Part shown: piece by piece, positions 62,353-64,000 of the stretch
Layout: every line of letters starts with the position of its first letter
Position numbering within the stretch: the stretch's first letter is position 1
Program-made: the position numbers and the translations under genes
The notes under the pieces: model-generated
Told to the model about the DNA's origin: nothing
The model's database searches: none
Seen by the model: only the letters and a program-made list of their open reading frames with translations
Origin: Theristus sp. LFF4_11
Lineage: Eukaryota > Nematoda > Chromadorea > Monhysterida > Xyalidae
Reading direction: 5' to 3'
DNA: 64,000 nucleotides
Assembly: GCA_030248135.1 (NCBI GenBank)
Contig: JASANC010004614.1
Coordinates: 31,549-95,548, forward strand

Positions 62353-63417
62353 ATGAAAACATTTGACCGAACCTTCTTAGTACCACACAGATTAAGCGAG
62401 CACCGCCAGATTGATCGATGCGACGATGCGAACGGAAAACAACGAGCATGTGACGATATTTCACCAAAACTATTCAGTGATGATGCTCCTATTTACATTG
62501 CTGCTCGTTACGACCGCCGATTACGTGCCAAGGTGACTGTTGTTGGTTATCTTGCGTTCTGGGGAACCTATCACATGAACGCGAACTGGCCGTTTCGGGT
62601 TGGTTGTAATTTGTTGTTAGTTATAATCAATAAGTCAATTTCCGGTTGACTTATTGATAGTTCAATCTAGGTTTGTATCTGTTGTAGGACTTTTGGCGAC
62701 CGCCTCGTTTATGTGCTACTGGATTGCTGGCACTGCGTGTTTTCTCAGCACCTACGGTCTGTTGAGACAATATACAAGTGAGTCGATTTGAGCTACACAT
62801 AGCTAAGCAACTTTAATTTGTGTTTTGTTGAAAAGTCACTAATGAAAATACTTGTAGTTCACTAAAAATGAGTAAACTGTTCAGTGGGGGCTCAACAGCT
62901 GTATTTGAATGAGAAAAATCTGGTTACTTTTCAAATTCAAGGATCAGCAAACTGAAAATGTGTGTGATTATTCTCAGTATTTTCAGGTGACGCGCAGCAA
63001 TCAGACAGTGCTGCAATTGGAGACATTTGTTAGACTCCGATTTGGGTAGCTGCGAATTTCAGCGTGGCAACTTCGGAACGTGGTTCAGCTTGCAATTACT
63101 GTTGCAGTGCGTTATTTGGGTTGTACGTTTATGAATATAAACGGTGCGTGTGATCCGATAATTTCAAGATCTTTTAACCAAAATAACTACAAACAGCGTA
63201 GCAATTTTCGCTGAAACATGACAACACTGTTGACGAATGGACACATTTCCCCCCCCCCCCCCCCCCCCCTCAGGCTCTTTGTGTGGCGCAGTTGGTGACC
63301 TGGTTCGTCAATTGCGGCTTTGTATTGGCGAAACTGTGTGAGACAAAGAATGAGCGACGCTTGACGGACGCTCGCGATGACGATGACGAAGATTTGTTGT
63401 ATCGCGTTCGGGGATGA
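62353..63417 (+). CDS. Putative multi-pass membrane protein, C-terminal exons
   Basis: Exon-like segments: about 62353-62531 (acceptor CGCAG; MKTFDRTFLVPHRLSEHRQ to YIAARYDRRLRAK, donor GTGACT), about 62689-62775 (LLATASFMCYWIAGTACFLS and TYGLLRQYT, donor GTGAGT), about 62990-63110 (CNWRHLLDSDLGSCEFQRGN, then FGTWFSLQLLLQCVIWVV) and 63272-63417 (LCVAQLVTWFVNCGFVLAKL, CETKNERR, an acidic DDDDED tail, stop TGA). At least three hydrophobic segments are evident. The last helix pattern (AQ...W...K) faintly recalls TMEM179, but this is too weak to name it. Several phases do not resolve and the N-terminus was not found. Confidence 0.4.
63249..63269. repeat. Poly-C run just before a splice acceptor
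   Basis: About 21 consecutive C followed by TCAG, directly upstream of the last exon of the putative membrane protein. It stands in for the polypyrimidine tract. Such runs are length-unstable and error-prone in assembly. Confidence 0.8.
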
Positions 63418-64000
63418 ATATTGCAGAGTTTCAAAAGGCTCATTTGACATGCAACATCAATATCAATATCGGTGTATCGGACTTTTTGATATCATTTGCC
63501 AGTTTGGTTTGTTAAAACAACATTGTTTGTGACTTGTTTTTGTTTAACCGTATTTGATTTATTCTTTTTCAATTTTTATTTTTTGTTTTGATGTTTTTGT
63601 GTTACTACAACATTTTGTCGCTATCTTATGGGTAGCAAGTGTCTAAAACGGCAAACATGTTCGAGTCAAAAACAACTGCAAAATTTTCTGAAGCCAATTC
63701 AAAAGCAGTTTAGCATCAACAATAAGTAAATGTTTCTGTGTCGAAATATATGGTCTTGAACATGCGTGAATGAGACGCTAAGCCAATGGTTATCGCCAAT
63801 GAATGGTGACCTATATTTTTGCTACGGATTGTTGCTGCTACTGAGAAAGAGTAGTTATCGCATCAAACAGCAGAAAATAGTAGTACTGATTGATTAATAA
63901 TTTGAAAAATAGCTAGCACGTTCAAAATGCAGAATTTTAAACTGAACAAGAAAACCGGTTATCAACACATTTTCGTTGATACTTTTCAAGCGCCTATCAA
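63418..64000. other. Downstream AT-rich sequence
   Basis: No exon-like frame or recognised repeat was seen after the stop at 63417. T-rich stretches around 63530-63600 fit a 3' UTR. Confidence 0.4.

Overview
This is a eukaryotic (animal) genome window. Every conserved gene is split by spliceosomal GT-AG introns, and exons join in phase wherever I followed them. Acceptors are mostly TTTTCAG or TTCCAG. The gene set (katanin p60, COG6, GAPVD1/RME-6, K2P-like and Cys-loop channels) is animal. The acceptor style and the presence of degenerate K2P and Cys-loop paralogues lean towards an ecdysozoan, perhaps a nematode, but nothing seen settles the taxon. Boundaries were read by eye and may be off by a base or so.

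Layout: 727-3062 (+) 3' part of a GK5-type glycerol kinase; 4054-16253 (+) katanin p60; 17302-26466 (+) COG6, with its central exons apparently missing; 27638-30038 (+) a two-pore-domain (K2P) channel-like protein that has lost both selectivity filters; 30265-33321 (-) a divergent Cys-loop receptor subunit, tail-to-tail with the K2P-like gene; 34296-53316 (-) a 33-exon GAPVD1/RME-6 homologue; 55117-57443 (+) fucose-1-phosphate guanylyltransferase (FPGT), head-to-head with GAPVD1; 57953-58363 (-) a two-exon gene for a small secreted protein with dibasic sites, possibly a neuropeptide precursor. From 58.4 kb to the end I find only fragments, including a likely multi-pass membrane protein near 62.35-63.42 kb. 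Except for GAPVD1 and COG6 (both in membrane traffic), the genes do not form an obvious pathway.

The introns and intergenic gaps are packed with mobile DNA. There is a decayed CR1/L2/Jockey-group LINE in a katanin intron; two hAT-like non-autonomous elements with exact 8-bp target duplications, one having a paralogous empty site elsewhere in the window; and two tRNA-derived SINE families, both with (CAA)n tails. There are also a Tc1/mariner-type MITE, several palindromic or long-TIR elements, a 149-bp tandem satellite inside a COG6 intron and a GT-rich minisatellite. An octamer identical to the core of the extended NF-Y (CCAAT-box) consensus, CCAATCAG/CTGATTGG, occurs about 34 times, against about 2 expected by chance.

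The strongest leads are the pore-dead K2P-like protein, the possible prepropeptide gene, the dispersed CCAATCAG motif, and the COG6 gap filled by repeats.
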